Positions 39,778-48,416 are shown, counted from the stretch's first letter. The stretch is DNA of 64,000 bases from JARBUG01 sp035628915 (GCA_035628915.1 DASPIW010000005.1:62001-126000); one strand, 5' to 3'. Numbers and translations: made by a program. The notes: generated by a model from the letters alone, not told the origin.

Positions 39778-41265
39778 ATGCGCCGCCTGACCGCTTTCGA
39801 CTGGTTCATGCTGTGCAACTTTCTCGTCTGGAGCGCCGTCATTCTATTTGGCTACCAGTGGCGGCGCCTGGAATTCTACATCTATGTCCTGCTGGTGCTG
39901 CTACAACTCCTGGGCATGAGCCTGGTTTGGCTGGTACTGCGCCGGTACCGAATTCCTGCATGGGTGCTGGGCTTTGTCGAAGGTGCGATCCTGCTCCATT
40001 TGGCCGGCGGGACGATTTTCGTGAATGGCACCAGGCTGTATGATTTGGTGCTGTTGCCCGGCGCCACCGGCCCTCCGTGGTTCAGTCAGATCTTCCGGTA
40101 TGACAAACTGGTGCACGCCTATTTCGCGGCCGTAGGCGTGGCCGGATTTCGGGCAATGTGGCCGCAACTTGGCATGGGCGACGGGCGCCGGCCGCTCTCT
40201 TCATTGGTGATCGTCCTGATGGTAATGGGACTGTGCGCCCTGGTGGAGATCACTGAGTACATGGGGACCAAGCAGATTGCCCTGCCGGAAGTGGGCGGCT
40301 ACGACAATAATCTGCAGGATCTGCTGGCCAACTTTGTCGGCGCCGCAGCCGCAGCGGTCACACCCGCGATGGGACGTATACCGGGGCGCGCCGCGAAAGT
40401 CGGCGCTGCCCTGCTGGGGGCGGCACTGGCGGTGCCAGTCCTCATGCCGGCAGCTGTCGCCGCCGTAATGGCCTACCCGCCCTACCGGCCCCTCACGGAG
40501 TCCCCGGCTGATTACGGCCTGCCCTACGAAGCTGTCCGTTTTCCCAGCAGCCCCGACGGGGTCATGCTGGAGGGCTGGTACATTCCGGGGCCCGACGGCA
40601 GCGCCCGTGCGGTTGTGCTGGCCCACGGGTTCCTCAACGACCGGCTGATTCACGGGCGAGGGCTGCCCATTGCCCGGGCGCTGCATGACCATGGGTTCAG
40701 CGTGGTGATGTTCGATCTGCGCGGACAGGGCAGGAGCCCCGGCGGGCCCGTTACGTACGGCGCCCGTGAGCAGTGGGATGTGGCCGGAGCCGTATGTTTT
40801 GCGCGCCGGCAGGGCGCCCGGCAGGTCGCCGTGGTCGGCTACAGCGTTGGCGCCGTCGCTGCGATCTTGGCGGCCGCGGCCGACCCGGGAATTGCAGCGG
40901 TGGTGGCCGATTCCGCCTATGCTGATCTGCATGAGTACCTGATCGGGGAGGTCAGAGCCCGAAGCCACCTCGGGACTCGCTATGCCGAGTATGCCGTGGG
41001 CATCTTCCGGTGGATCACCGGCATTGATGACCGCACGGTCTCTGCCCGGGATGCAGTGGCTCAGATTGCGCCACGGCCCGTCCTGCTCATTCAGGGCGGG
41101 CGGGACCGGGTGGTTCCGCCGGCGAACGGCCCGGAGCTTCTTCAGGCTACCGCCAGCCCCCGGGCCGAACTGTGGGCCGTTCCTGCCGGGCGGCACACGC
41201 ACAGCTACGAGGCCGACCGGGAGCTTTACATCGACCGAATCACCGAGTTCCTGCAGCAAATGTGA
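39778..41265 (+). CDS. Fusion of a DUF2238-like membrane domain and an alpha/beta hydrolase
   Basis: A 495-aa protein. The first 240 residues hold about six helices, with RYDKLVHAYFAAVGVAG and VEITEYMGTKQIALPEVGGYDN, recalling the DUF2238/YjdF-type membrane family. The C-terminal 240 residues form an alpha/beta hydrolase: oxyanion region LAHGFLND, nucleophile elbow GYSVG, acid in GGRDRVVPP and His in AGRHTHSYE. A membrane-tethered esterase or peptidase is inferred, acting on either face depending on topology. This fusion is unusual. It ends at a strong terminator. Confidence 0.75.
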   Translation: MRRLTAFDWFMLCNFLVWSAVILFGYQWRRLEFYIYVLLVLLQLLGMSLVWLVLRRYRIPAWVLGFVEGAILLHLAGGTIFVNGTRLYDLVLLPGATGPPWFSQIFRYDKLVHAYFAAVGVAGFRAMWPQLGMGDGRRPLSSLVIVLMVMGLCALVEITEYMGTKQIALPEVGGYDNNLQDLLANFVGAAAAAVTPAMGRIPGRAAKVGAALLGAALAVPVLMPAAVAAVMAYPPYRPLTESPADYGLPYEAVRFPSSPDGVMLEGWYIPGPDGSARAVVLAHGFLNDRLIHGRGLPIARALHDHGFSVVMFDLRGQGRSPGGPVTYGAREQWDVAGAVCFARRQGARQVAVVGYSVGAVAAILAAAADPGIAAVVADSAYADLHEYLIGEVRARSHLGTRYAEYAVGIFRWITGIDDRTVSARDAVAQIAPRPVLLIQGGRDRVVPPANGPELLQATASPRAELWAVPAGRHTHSYEADRELYIDRITEFLQQM

Positions 41266-41272
41266 CCGGATC

Positions 41273-41316
41273 AGACAGGACCCGCCCCTTCCTGGCCGAG
41301 GGGGCGGGTCCTGTCT
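41273..41316. terminator. Bidirectional terminator
   Basis: Perfect 16-bp stem AGACAGGACCCGCCCC / GGGGCGGGTCCTGTCT, 12-base loop, between convergent genes ending at 41265 and 41320. Confidence 0.88.
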
Positions 41317-41319
41317 GTA

Positions 41320-41586
41320 TTAGTCGTCGTCCTCCGATTCCTTGGCAGCGCGGGCTACAACCTGACAGAGTTCGCCTACCGTTTCAACATCCACCAATAG
41401 CTCCTCCGAGAGTTCTACACCGAATTCGGACTCCAGGGACTCTACGAGCGCCAGCATGTCGGTGTCGAATTCCTCGGAGATCTCGGTCATGGTGGTGTTA
41501 AAGGAGATCGACTTGTCGCCCAGTTGGTCACGGATCACTCTTAGCGCATCCTGCTTCGGGCTCATGTAGTTTTCAGGCACCTCCAC
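41320..41586 (-). CDS. Acyl-carrier-protein-like protein without the phosphopantetheine serine
   Basis: An 88-aa acidic four-helix protein matching ACP along its length: ALRVIRDQLGD (helix 1), VESLESEFGVELSEELL (helix II with the EFG turn) and VETVGELCQVV (helix III/IV). The DSL prosthetic-group site is replaced by FDTDML; no serine is present there, so it cannot carry 4'-phosphopantetheine in the normal way. An ATG at 41565 with an upstream GGAGGTG is an alternative start to the GTG at 41586. It is divergent from the acyl-CoA dehydrogenase cluster. A non-carrier or regulatory role is inferred. Confidence 0.65.
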   Translation of the reverse strand: MEVPENYMSPKQDALRVIRDQLGDKSISFNTTMTEISEEFDTDMLALVESLESEFGVELSEELLVDVETVGELCQVVARAAKESEDDD

Positions 41587-41810
41587 GGCGCCTATTGTCG
41601 CCCGGGACGGGCACGGCTATGCACTGGACCGGACAGCGATTCTGCTTATCGGGGGACAGCGAATAATGCCAAAGATCTATGATGTATAGCAACTAAATAC
41701 TAAACATTAAGCGTTGCCCGTGATAACATAATTGTACTACCACGTCAGTCCGTCGGTATCGGACATGATCGCGAGCCATAGAATTTCCGACGAAGATCAG
41801 GAAAGGGGGC

Positions 41811-42962
41811 TTGGATGGGTTGAGCCACTTCATCTTTACCGAAACACACGATACGCTGCGGGCGGAGATTCGCCGGTACGTGGAGCGGGAACTGGCGCCG
41901 CACGCCGATGCGTGGGAAGAAGCGGAGTACTTCCCGGACAGCGTCTTCTGGGAGATGGGGCGGCTTGGCTACCTCGGGCTTCGCTACCCGGAGGAGTACG
42001 GGGGGAGCGGTCTCGATTACTACAGTGCCCTGGTGCTGGCCGAAGAGATGTCGCGGGCCGGCAACGGGGGTATTGGCATGGCCATTGCCGTGCATTCGGA
42101 GATGGCCACCCCGCCCATTCTCAAGTTCGGTACCGAGGCGCAAAAGCGGCACTTCCTGATGCCTGCCATCAAGGGACAAAAGATCGCGGCACTGGCGATC
42201 ACGGAACCGGGGGCGGGTTCAGACGTGAGCGGCATCCGGACGCGGGCCGTGCCGGACGGCAGCGACTGGGTGATCAACGGATCCAAGATCTATATCACCA
42301 ATGGCATCCGGGCTGACTTTTACCTGGTGGTGGCGCGCACGGGCGATGACCAGTGGGGCGGCCTGACGCTCTTTTTGGTGGAGAAGGGGGCGCCGGGCTT
42401 CACCGTGGGCCGCAAGCTTAAGAAGCTGGGCATGAACTGCTCCGATACCGCCGAGCTGTTCTTTGAGAGCGTGCGGGTGCCTGATGCCAACCGGGTGGGC
42501 GACGTGGGCCAGGGCTTCTACAACATTATGTGGGAACTGCAGGGCGAGCGGCTCATCGGGGCGGCATCCGCGGTGGCCGGCGCCGAGCGTGCGTTGGAGT
42601 TGGCCCTGAAGTACGCCGACCAGCGGGAGGCGTTTGGCCGGAAAATCGGGCGCTTCCAGGTCATCCGGCATAAGCTGGCCCAAATGGCCACGGAGATTGA
42701 GGCCGCCCGGGCCCTTACATACACCTGCGCTTGGCGGTGGCAGAACGGCGAGTATCCGGTCAGGGATATCTCCATGGCGAAGCTGTTTGCTTCGGAGGTG
42801 GCCTGCCGGGTGGCCGATGAGGCCCTGCAGATCCACGGCGGGGCGGGCTACATGCAGGAATATCCGGTCCAGCGTGCCTGGCGGGATTCCCGACTGCTCA
42901 GAATCGGGGGGGGTACCGACGAAATCATGCGGGAGATCATCGCCAAGCAGATGGGGTTCTAA
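41811..42962 (+). CDS. Acyl-CoA dehydrogenase
   Basis: A 383-aa FAD enzyme introducing the 2,3-double bond into an acyl-CoA. Visible signatures are ALAITEPGAGSDVSGIRT, INGSKIYITNG, YADQREAFGRKIGRFQVIRH and LQIHGGAGYMQEYPVQRAWRD. The C-terminal E-G-T motif reads IGGGT, so the catalytic Glu probably lies in the other position used by isovaleryl/long-chain types. TTG at 41811 is listed; a TTG at 41820 has better spacing to GGAAAGGGGG. First gene of the lipid-oxidation cluster. Electrons would go to ETF. Confidence 0.9.
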   Translation: MDGLSHFIFTETHDTLRAEIRRYVERELAPHADAWEEAEYFPDSVFWEMGRLGYLGLRYPEEYGGSGLDYYSALVLAEEMSRAGNGGIGMAIAVHSEMATPPILKFGTEAQKRHFLMPAIKGQKIAALAITEPGAGSDVSGIRTRAVPDGSDWVINGSKIYITNGIRADFYLVVARTGDDQWGGLTLFLVEKGAPGFTVGRKLKKLGMNCSDTAELFFESVRVPDANRVGDVGQGFYNIMWELQGERLIGAASAVAGAERALELALKYADQREAFGRKIGRFQVIRHKLAQMATEIEAARALTYTCAWRWQNGEYPVRDISMAKLFASEVACRVADEALQIHGGAGYMQEYPVQRAWRDSRLLRIGGGTDEIMREIIAKQMGF

Positions 42963-42975
42963 GGGGGAATTTCAC

Positions 42976-44664
42976 ATGGACCGACCGTGGCTCGAGGCGT
43001 ATCCCGAAGGTGTTCGGAATCACCTGGAGTACCCGCAGATTCCGGCCTACCACTTCCTGTTTGAACAGATTCGCCGGCACCCGGACCGCGCCGCCCTGCT
43101 GTTCTACGGCAAGAAGATCAGCTACCGGGAATTGGGCGAGCAGATCGATCGGTTCGCCGTGGGGCTGATTAAGCGGCTGGGCATTCGGAAGGGTGACCGG
43201 GTAGGCATCATTTTGCCAAACTGTCCACAGAATGTGATCGCCACCGTGGGCGCCCAGCGGGCCGGGGCGATTCCCGTTCAGTTCAACCCGATGTACGTCT
43301 CTCGCGAAATCGCCTACCAGGTCCGGGATTCCGGCTGCCGGGCGATGATCACCCTGGATCTTTTTTGGTCCAAAGTGAAGGAAGCCGGCGGCGTCGAGGC
43401 CTACGTGGTGACTGGCATGCCCGACTACCTGCCCTTCCCCTTGAACCTCCTCTTCCCCCTGAAAACGAAAGCGCCTAAAATCGGCTCCAGCGAAGCCATC
43501 CGCTTTACCGACATGCTGAAGGAGGATGCGAGCGCCTTCCAGCCCGTGGGCGTGAAGTGGGCCGAGGATCCCGCCATTTTGATGTACACCGGCGGCACCA
43601 CGGGCACCAGCAAGGGCGTCATGCTGACGCACTTTAACCTGACCGCCAACATCGCGCAGATCAAGGAGTGGCTTGGGCGGCCCGAAGACGGCCACGACAC
43701 CGTCCTGGTCGTCCTGCCCATGTTCCACTCCTATGGCCTGACGGCCGCGCTAAGTTATGCTCTGGCGACCGGCTCCACCTGCATACTGGTGCCGAAGTTC
43801 GATGCCCGCGAGATTCTGAAGCTGATTCAGAAACACCGGCCGAACTCTTTTCCCGGCGTGCCGACCATTTATACCGCGCTGCTCCACGACCCCGAGATTG
43901 GGAAGTTCGACCTCAGTTCCATCGACTTCTGCGTCAGCGGGGCGGCGCCGCTGCCTGTGGAGTTGATGCAGCAGTTCGAGCGGGTCACCGGCGCCTCGAT
44001 TCTGGAAGGCTACGGCCTGACCGAGACCTCGCCGGTGACGCACTCCAATCCCATGAAAGGCCGGCGGGTGCCCGGCAGCGTCGGCCTGCCCTATCCCGAT
44101 ACGGATGTGCGCATTGTCGACCTGGAGACTGCCGAAGACCTGCCCCTGGGCCAGGAAGGCGAAGTGCTGATCCGGGGGCCGCAGGTCATGAAGGGCTACT
44201 GGAACAAGCCTGAGGAGACGGCCGCCATCATCCGGGACGGCTGGCTCTATACCGGCGACATCGGCAGAATGGACGACGACGGCTACCTGTACATCGTCGA
44301 CCGGAAGAAAGATATGATCATCGCCGGCGGGTTCAATATTTACCCGCGGGAGATTGACGAGATCCTCTACCAGCACCCGGCCGTGCTGGAAGCCTGTTCG
44401 GTGGGCGTGCAAGACGAGTACCGCGGCGAGACGGTTAAGGCTTTCGTCGTGCTCAAGCCCGGCGCCGCCGCCACGGAGCAGGAGATTCTCGACTTCTGCA
44501 AGGAACGGCTGGCGGCGTACAAGCGGCCCCGAGCAGTGGAGTTTATCGATGCGCTGCCCAAGTCCACCGTCGGTAAGGTGCTGCGGCGGGTTCTGGCTGA
44601 GCGCGAGCGGGAAAAGGCGCGCATCGCCGCGACCGCCGAGAAGCCCTGGAAGCACCCGAAATGA
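42976..44664 (+). CDS. Long-chain fatty acid--CoA ligase (AMP-binding)
   Basis: A 562-aa adenylate-forming ligase that activates carboxylic acids to CoA thioesters. Motifs: P-loop YTGGTTGTSKGVMLTH, GYGLTETSPVTH, DGWLYTGDIGRMDDDGY and the C-terminal KSTVGKVLRR lysine. The insertion around 160-190 (FPLNLLFPLKTK) is common to the long-chain FadD branch. The ATG at 42976 follows AGGGGG; the longer frame into the dehydrogenase gene is rejected. It is 13 bases after the dehydrogenase stop and overlaps the next gene by 4 bases. Confidence 0.93.
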   Translation: MDRPWLEAYPEGVRNHLEYPQIPAYHFLFEQIRRHPDRAALLFYGKKISYRELGEQIDRFAVGLIKRLGIRKGDRVGIILPNCPQNVIATVGAQRAGAIPVQFNPMYVSREIAYQVRDSGCRAMITLDLFWSKVKEAGGVEAYVVTGMPDYLPFPLNLLFPLKTKAPKIGSSEAIRFTDMLKEDASAFQPVGVKWAEDPAILMYTGGTTGTSKGVMLTHFNLTANIAQIKEWLGRPEDGHDTVLVVLPMFHSYGLTAALSYALATGSTCILVPKFDAREILKLIQKHRPNSFPGVPTIYTALLHDPEIGKFDLSSIDFCVSGAAPLPVELMQQFERVTGASILEGYGLTETSPVTHSNPMKGRRVPGSVGLPYPDTDVRIVDLETAEDLPLGQEGEVLIRGPQVMKGYWNKPEETAAIIRDGWLYTGDIGRMDDDGYLYIVDRKKDMIIAGGFNIYPREIDEILYQHPAVLEACSVGVQDEYRGETVKAFVVLKPGAAATEQEILDFCKERLAAYKRPRAVEFIDALPKSTVGKVLRRVLAEREREKARIAATAEKPWKHPK

Positions 44665-45734
44665 GCACCGCCGGCGGGCCGCTGAGCGGCGTGACCATTC
44701 TCGACCTGACGCGCCTGCTGCCCGGGCCGTTCTGCTCCTGGCTGCTGCGGAGCTGGGGCGCCCGGGTGATCAAGGTGGAGGATTTGCAGGCAGGCGATTA
44801 CCTCCGTGAGACCCAGCCCGTCTGGTTTGCCCACCTGAACGCAGGGGCTGAGTCGATCGCCCTGGATCTGAAGCAGCCCAAGGGGCGGGAGGTCTTCCTC
44901 CGCCTGGTCGCCAGGGCCGATATAGTGCTGGAGGGGTTCCGGCCCGGGGTGATGGAGCGGCTCTGGCTGGGCTTTGACGAGCTTTCTGTCGTCAACCCCT
45001 CGCTGGTGATGACCTCGATCAGCGGCTACGGCCCCGAAAGCGGCCTGGCCGGGCGGGCGGGGCATGACTTGAACTTTCTGGCCCGGTCAGGCATTCTCTC
45101 GTTGATGAACGAAGTGCCGCCCGTGCAGCTGGCGGACCTGACAGGCGGATTGACGGCGGCCGCCGCCACGCTGGCGGCGGTGATCGGGGCCCGGGCAACG
45201 GGACTGGGCAGCCACCTGGAAGCATCGCTGTTTGACGCGGTCGCCGGGCTGGGCTCGATTCTGGCCGCCGAGACCCGCGCCGGGGTTGAACTGAAGCGTG
45301 ACACGATGCCCCTGGCGGGCGCCGTTCCCTGTTACGGCATCTACACTACGGCAGATGGCGGGCGGGTTACGCTGGGCGCCCTGGAAGGGAAGTTCTGGCA
45401 CCGCTTCTGCGAAGCGGTCGGGCGGGAAGACTGGGTGGAGCGTCAGTATGATGTGGCGCTGCGGGCCGAACTGGACCAGCTGTTTCGCAGCCGGAGCCTG
45501 GGCGACTGGGCGGCACTCGGGGCGTATGCCGACTGCTGCCTGGAGCCCGTCCGCCCGCTCAGCGAGGCTGCCGCCGAGCGGCTGACTGACCAGCCAGTCC
45601 GCTTCGACGGCCACCGGCCGGCAGCGGGCGGGCCGGGGCCTGCGCACGGGGCCCAGACTTGCGAAATCCTGAGGAGTAGCGGTTTTTCCGAGCAGGAAAT
45701 TCTCACACTGTCTGCCGAAGGGGTAATCCCGTGA
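44661..45734 (+). CDS. CaiB/BaiF-family CoA-transferase or alpha-methylacyl-CoA racemase
   Basis: A 357-aa class-III CoA-transferase-fold protein: GVTILDLTRLLPGPFCSWLL, VIKVEDLQAGDYLRE, LNAGAESIALDLKQPKG and GRAGHDLNFLA, where the Asp of GHDLN fits the catalytic Asp of racemases. The N-terminal LTRLLPGPF, rather than the usual transferase DFT/G loop, is typical of AMACR. Its place between an acyl-CoA ligase and SCP2 supports a racemase for 2-methyl-branched acyl-CoA, but a CoA-transferase remains possible. ATGA overlap with the ligase shows coupling. Confidence 0.82.
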   Translation: MSTAGGPLSGVTILDLTRLLPGPFCSWLLRSWGARVIKVEDLQAGDYLRETQPVWFAHLNAGAESIALDLKQPKGREVFLRLVARADIVLEGFRPGVMERLWLGFDELSVVNPSLVMTSISGYGPESGLAGRAGHDLNFLARSGILSLMNEVPPVQLADLTGGLTAAAATLAAVIGARATGLGSHLEASLFDAVAGLGSILAAETRAGVELKRDTMPLAGAVPCYGIYTTADGGRVTLGALEGKFWHRFCEAVGREDWVERQYDVALRAELDQLFRSRSLGDWAALGAYADCCLEPVRPLSEAAAERLTDQPVRFDGHRPAAGGPGPAHGAQTCEILRSSGFSEQEILTLSAEGVIP

Positions 45735-45776
45735 CGCAAGGTAAGGAAACCGCGATGTCGAAAGGAGCGAATACAG

Positions 45777-46100
45777 ATGAGCAGTATGGCGGAGGTCATG
45801 CAGCAAATCCGGGATAGGATTGCGGCCAACCCGGCGAAGATTGCCGGAATCAAGACGAAGTTCCAGTTTGAACTGACCGGCGAGGGTGGTGGGGCATATC
45901 ACGCCGTATTCGACGACGGGGCCTATGATATCGGAGAGGGCGCCATCGAGAACCCGGCGTGCTCCATCGTGATCTCGGCGGCCGACTTCACGGCGCTTGC
46001 CACAGGGAAGCTGAACCCGACGGCGGCCTTTATGAGCGGCAAGCTGAAGATCAAGGGCGACATGGCGCAGGCCATGCGGCTTCAGACGCTGTTCTCGTAG
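45777..46100 (+). CDS. SCP2 sterol-carrier/lipid-binding domain protein
   Basis: A 107-aa stand-alone SCP2 domain: an N-terminal helix (MAEVMQQIRDRIAANPAKI), a five-strand sheet with FQFELTGEGGGAYHAVFDDG, and the C-terminal TALATGKLNPTAAFMSGKLK signature. It binds hydrophobic acyl-CoA or other lipids and probably feeds the enzymes of this cluster. AAAGGAG precedes the ATG at 45777. A long inverted repeat separates it from the SDR gene. Confidence 0.9.
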   Translation: MSSMAEVMQQIRDRIAANPAKIAGIKTKFQFELTGEGGGAYHAVFDDGAYDIGEGAIENPACSIVISAADFTALATGKLNPTAAFMSGKLKIKGDMAQAMRLQTLFS

Positions 46101-46127
46101 CGCTGGTCCGGGACCTCGGGCGGCGCA

Positions 46128-46235
46128 TTGAGGTAACCCCTTGTTCCCGGAGGCTCCCGGTTATGGGGGCAGCACCGGTCGTACTGGCTGCTGCCCCCAT
46201 AACGAGCCACCGACGTTTCTTCGGGGCTACCTCAA
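46128..46235. repeat. 108-bp imperfect palindromic element (MITE/REP-like)
   Basis: The ends match as TTGAGGTAACCCC (46128 onward) and GGGGCTACCTCAA (to 46235). The centre is a perfect 14-bp stem TTATGGGGGCAGCA (46161-46174) / TGCTGCCCCCATAA (46189-46202). GGCTC pairs are found between. No coding potential. It interrupts the lipid operon between SCP2 and SDR genes. It might also act as an mRNA structure or attenuator. Confidence 0.65.
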
Positions 46236-46330
46236 TACCCCGCCCTTCTACACACTCAGCGTCTGAACCCCCTTTGCAGCACCACGCCGGCTGTAATGGG
46301 GGTGCGTTTTTGGGGGGAGGGAGTGTACAG

Positions 46331-47161
46331 ATGTTTAGCCTGCAGGGGAAGGTAGCGCTGGTAACCGGGGGTTCCCGCGGGTTAGGGCGGGCGGATGCCC
46401 TGGCCCTGGCCCGGGCGGGGGCCGATGTGGTGATTGCGGATATCCTCGTGGAAAGCGATGCGCAGGGCCAGGAGACGGCTGAAAAGTACGGGGCGCTGGC
46501 GCAGGTGATGAAAGCCAGCGGTGCGGTCTACGCCGAACAGACCCGGGACGAAATTCGGGCGATGGGCCGCCGGGCGGCCGCGTACAAGATGGACGTGACT
46601 AATAAGGAACAGGTAGCGCAGGTGGTGGCCCGGATCCGAGAGGAGTTCGGGACCCTTCACATCCTCATCAATAACGCCGGGAAACTCGACCACGTGTCGC
46701 AGTTCGAGAACCAAAGCGATGAACTGTGGGAGCGCGACCTCCGGGTCAATCTGACCGGGGCATACAACTGCGCCAGGGCCGTCTGGCCGGCCATGAAGGC
46801 GCAGAACTGGGGGCGCATCATTAACATGGCATCGGTGGCGGGGACCATGGGCGGGTTCGGCCAGGCGTCGTACTCGACCACCAAGGCGGGGCTGCTGGGC
46901 CTCACCAGAACGCTGGCCCTGGAAGGCGCCCGGTACAACATTACCTGCAACGCGATCGTGCCCGGCATCATCGCGACCGAAGCGTACAATATGAGCAACC
47001 CCAAAATGAAAGAGCGCATGGAAGCCCGAACGGCCTTCAAGCGGCCAGGCAAGCCCGAGGACATCGCACACGCCATCGTCTTTCTCGTCAGCGAGGAGGC
47101 GGGCTACATTACCGGTCAGGGCCTGCCTGTGGCCGGCGGCATCGACCTGTTTACGTTCTGA
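46331..47161 (+). CDS. Short-chain dehydrogenase/reductase (3-hydroxyacyl-CoA dehydrogenase-like)
   Basis: A 276-aa SDR: cofactor loop TGGSRGLG (13-20), NNAG motif, catalytic region MASVAGTMGGFGQASYSTTK with the YxxxK pair, and C-terminal VAGGIDLFTF. Compared with FabG it has about 25 extra residues near 50-75 (AEKYGALAQVMKASG). In this cluster it would oxidise the 3-hydroxyacyl-CoA intermediate. GGGGGGAGGGAG precedes the ATG at 46331. It is 20 bases upstream of the thiolase gene. Confidence 0.88.
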   Translation: MFSLQGKVALVTGGSRGLGRADALALARAGADVVIADILVESDAQGQETAEKYGALAQVMKASGAVYAEQTRDEIRAMGRRAAAYKMDVTNKEQVAQVVARIREEFGTLHILINNAGKLDHVSQFENQSDELWERDLRVNLTGAYNCARAVWPAMKAQNWGRIINMASVAGTMGGFGQASYSTTKAGLLGLTRTLALEGARYNITCNAIVPGIIATEAYNMSNPKMKERMEARTAFKRPGKPEDIAHAIVFLVSEEAGYITGQGLPVAGGIDLFTF

Positions 47162-47181
47162 ACGCGCAAGGCGGGGGGGGG

Positions 47182-48303
47182 GTGGGTCCGGTGGAGGCCT
47201 GGATTATCGATGCGGTGCGGACGCCGACGGGCCGGAAGAACGGGGGGCTCTCGGGCATACGGGCCGACGAACTGGTGACGGTGCCCATGCGGGCCGTGCT
47301 GGAGCGGAGCGGCGTGGACGCCGCCCAGGTGGAAGATGTGATTATGGGCTGCGTGACGCCCATCGGAGAGCAGGGGTGGAACATCGGGCGCCAGGCGGCG
47401 CTCATGGCCGGCTTCCCCCTGAGCGTGACGGGTACGACGATTAACCGCATGTGCGGCTCGGGTCTGCAGGCGCTGCACTGGGCGGCTCAGGGCGTCATGT
47501 CGGGCGTGCATGATCTAGTGATGGCCGCCGGCACGGAATCCATGAGCCGGGTGCCGCTGGGCTCCGACGGCGGCGACCTGAGCCCCAGACTTATGGAGAT
47601 GTACGAGATTGTGCCCCAGCACCGGAGCGCGGAAATGATCGCGGCGAAGTGGGGCTTTACCCGCCGCGACCTCGACGAGTACAGCCTGGAGTCGCACCGG
47701 CGGGCTGCCGTGGCCTGGGCCGAGGGGCGGTTCGCTTCCGAGGTGGTACCAGTCGGGGCCGTGTCGCAAGATGAGACGGTGCGTCCCGGCACGACCCTGG
47801 AGAAGATGATGAGCCTGCCCCTGCTTTTCCCACCCGACGGCGTCATTCACGCCGGCAACTCTTCGCCGATTTGCGACGGGGCGGCTGCGGCGCTGGTTGC
47901 GTCGCCGGAGAAAGCGAAGGAACTGGGGCTCAAGCCCCGGGCGCGCATCCGGTCCATGGCGCTGGCAGGCGTCGACCCGACGATGATGCTCCACGGGGTG
48001 ATGCCCGCCACGCAGAAGGCGCTCCAAAAGGCCGGCCTGACCATGCAGGATATCGACCTTTATGAAGTGAACGAGGCGTTCGCCTCCGTCCCGCTCGCCT
48101 GGATGCACGACCTGGGGATTCCCCACCAAAAGCTGAACGTCAACGGCGGCGCCATCGCCCTGGGCCACCCGCTGGGCGCCTCGGGCATTCGCATTACCGC
48201 GACGCTGCTGAGCGAAATGGAGCGGCGCGATGCCATGTTTGGCCTGGCCACGATGTGCATCGGGTTTGGCATGGCGATCGCCACCGTCTTTGAGCGCATG
48301 TGA
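47182..48303 (+). CDS. Thiolase (acetyl-CoA acyltransferase)
   Basis: A 373-aa thiolase with nucleophile Cys91 (NRMCGSGLQ), VNGGAIALGHPLGASG carrying the catalytic His, and the C-terminal Cys in TMCIGFGMA. That last motif is usually CIGGGQG, so the loop is slightly unusual. It cleaves 3-ketoacyl-CoA with CoA, the last beta-oxidation step. GTG at 47182 or 47191 in a G-rich ribosome site. Last gene of the cluster; no enoyl-CoA hydratase gene is present in the window. Confidence 0.9.
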   Translation: MGPVEAWIIDAVRTPTGRKNGGLSGIRADELVTVPMRAVLERSGVDAAQVEDVIMGCVTPIGEQGWNIGRQAALMAGFPLSVTGTTINRMCGSGLQALHWAAQGVMSGVHDLVMAAGTESMSRVPLGSDGGDLSPRLMEMYEIVPQHRSAEMIAAKWGFTRRDLDEYSLESHRRAAVAWAEGRFASEVVPVGAVSQDETVRPGTTLEKMMSLPLLFPPDGVIHAGNSSPICDGAAAALVASPEKAKELGLKPRARIRSMALAGVDPTMMLHGVMPATQKALQKAGLTMQDIDLYEVNEAFASVPLAWMHDLGIPHQKLNVNGGAIALGHPLGASGIRITATLLSEMERRDAMFGLATMCIGFGMAIATVFERM

Positions 48304-48308
48304 GTAAG

Positions 48309-48333
48309 AAAGGCCCCTTGCCGGGGCCTTTCG
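48309..48333 (+). terminator. Rho-independent terminator of the lipid-oxidation cluster
   Basis: AAAGGCCCC / GGGGCCTTT, a perfect 9-bp stem with a 5-base loop, 6 bases after the thiolase stop. Confidence 0.75.
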
Positions 48334-48338
48334 CGCGC

Positions 48339-48416
48339 CTATTCGTCCTCGCTCACCTGGCGGGTCGTGCGGGCCGAGTTCATCCCCGGGACACGGAAGC
48401 GGGTCTTCCTGAGCAT
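48339..48416 (-). CDS. Possible 25-aa micro-ORF
   Basis: The minus-strand ATG at 48416 follows GGAGGG at about 6 bases and encodes MLRKTRFRVPGMNSARTTRQ plus VSEDE, stop TAG at 48339-48341. It is basic at the start and acidic at the end, ends just before a hairpin usable as its terminator, and lies in a 241-base gap otherwise empty. Tiny conserved proteins of this kind exist in spore-formers, but I do not recognise this one. Confidence 0.35.
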   Translation of the reverse strand: MLRKTRFRVPGMNSARTTRQVSEDE

